DNA of 64,000 nucleotides from Bifidobacterium sp. ESL0690. Its GTDB lineage: Bacteria; Actinomycetota; Actinomycetes; Actinomycetales; Bifidobacteriaceae. The notes below the pieces were generated by a model. That model was not told where the DNA came from. It did no database searches and saw only the letters and a list, made by a program, of their open reading frames with translations. This document shows, one piece after another, positions 63,646-64,000 of the stretch. How positions within the stretch are numbered: position 1 is the first letter of the stretch; each line of letters opens with the position of its first letter. The stretch spans positions 372,001 through 436,000 of the forward strand of contig NZ_CP113939.1 in NCBI RefSeq assembly GCF_029392315.1, read 5' to 3'. Made by a program: the position numbers and the translations under genes.

Positions 63646-64000
63646 TGTTCGATTGCCTCCTTCTGGGGCTCTGGTGCTGCCACGAGAGGCGGAAGGCCTT
63701 CGCGGGCGCGTACCTCGTTTGTTGTTATCCACTGCGCATCGAGCGCCGACTTGTAGGCGGCGTACCGGTCGGACATGTCAGCCCGGCGCGAGCTGTCCCA
63801 GTCGAAGCGGGCGTAGCGCCCGCGTGGCAGGAGCCGGTCGAACAGCTCCTCGATTTCGCCGGTGTACGCGGCCAGCGTGTAGTCGGCGAACTCAATCCAG
63901 CTCTGCTCGATGTTCGAATAGGTCAGGTTCGAGCCGTCGACGGCCGCGAGCATGATGCTGGCCGGAATGCCGAGCAGACGGGCGATTTGCGTCGTATCGA
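63642..64000 (-). CDS. Phage portal protein, C-terminal part (5' end outside window)
   Basis: The last 118 residues of the dodecameric DNA gate of the capsid. Recognised from TTQIARLLGIPASIMLAAVD, LTYSNIEQSWIEFADYTL and the ending LDAQWITTNEVRAREGLPPL, all typical of HK97-type portals. The frame stays open to the window edge. The stop overlaps the protease-capsid start (ATGA). Confidence 0.9.
   Translation of the reverse strand, partial: DTTQIARLLGIPASIMLAAVDGSNLTYSNIEQSWIEFADYTLAAYTGEIEELFDRLLPRGRYARFDWDSSRRADMSDRYAAYKSALDAQWITTNEVRAREGLPPLVAAPEPQKEAIEQ

Larger units (their letters stand above)
53464..64000. mobile_element. Integrated siphovirus-type prophage, left part (right end outside window)
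   Basis: Begins at a half-tRNA (attachment core), continues with a tyrosine integrase on the + strand and then structural and lysis genes, all on the - strand: portal, protease-capsid, connector, tail terminator, major tail protein, gp10-like, chaperones, tape measure, tail tip genes, membrane protein, endolysin, holin. The HK97-type head genes and the long tape measure indicate a tailed phage with a long non-contractile tail. Repressor, replication genes and terminase would lie to the right of the window. All visible phage genes are intact, so the phage could be active. Confidence 0.93.

Overview
The window looks like a chromosome segment of an actinobacterium of moderately high GC, most probably a Bifidobacterium or close relative. 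This rests on the gene content: a GatCAB amidotransferase operon, a DUF2469 protein, an Arg/Asn-rich Rho, pyruvate phosphate dikinase, GlgE, a GlnR-type orphan regulator, and many disordered Ser/Thr/Asp-rich extensions on otherwise ordinary proteins. The genus is inferred from recall of these families, not from a search.

Layout. 1-13190: the 3' end of clpB; a membrane protein that looks like a stripped-down P1B-type ATPase core; rmuC, a phosphoribosyltransferase-like gene and a SPOUT rRNA methyltransferase in a tight operon; an ABC ATPase fused to its permease; gatC-gatA-gatB; a small TTG-start ORF; and a GNAT acetyltransferase overlapping a DUF2469 gene. 13190-31130: an FAD oxidoreductase, rho with a structured leader, chorismate mutase and an acidic hypothetical protein on the + strand. 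Then ppdK, valS, a peptide-binding protein, nth and a GlnR-like regulator on the - strand, followed by a membrane protein and mntP. 31190-36931: an AfuABC/FbpABC-type ABC transporter operon with a 2H phosphoesterase and a LacI regulator, led by a consensus promoter bracketed by two matching 16-bp operator-like palindromes. 37179-39910: ppa and glgE. 40235-53402: a cell-envelope block with an anchored coiled-coil protein, a giant adhesin of about 1842 residues, a Gly/Ser-rich membrane protein, a GT2 plus PMT-type glycosyltransferase pair, and a small membrane protein.

53464-64000: the left end of an integrated siphovirus-type prophage. It starts at a half-tRNA that sits inside a perfect 26-bp inverted repeat, followed by a tyrosine integrase on the + strand. 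On the - strand, transcribed towards the integrase, are portal (cut by the window end), fused protease-capsid, head-tail connector, tail terminator, major tail protein, a gp10-like protein, tail-assembly chaperones with a canonical -1 slippery site, tape measure, two distal tail proteins, a small membrane protein, endolysin with a second ribosome-binding site inside it, and holin. Most neighbouring phage genes overlap by ATGA.

The most interesting signals are the operator pair of the transporter operon, a two-copy intergenic element whose third stem is preserved by compensatory change at all seven pairs, the tRNA-derived palindrome at the prophage end, the internal start in the endolysin, the frameshift site, the catalytically empty P1B-like protein, and two degenerate short-period tandem repeats (13 bp and 8 bp) in intergenic DNA.
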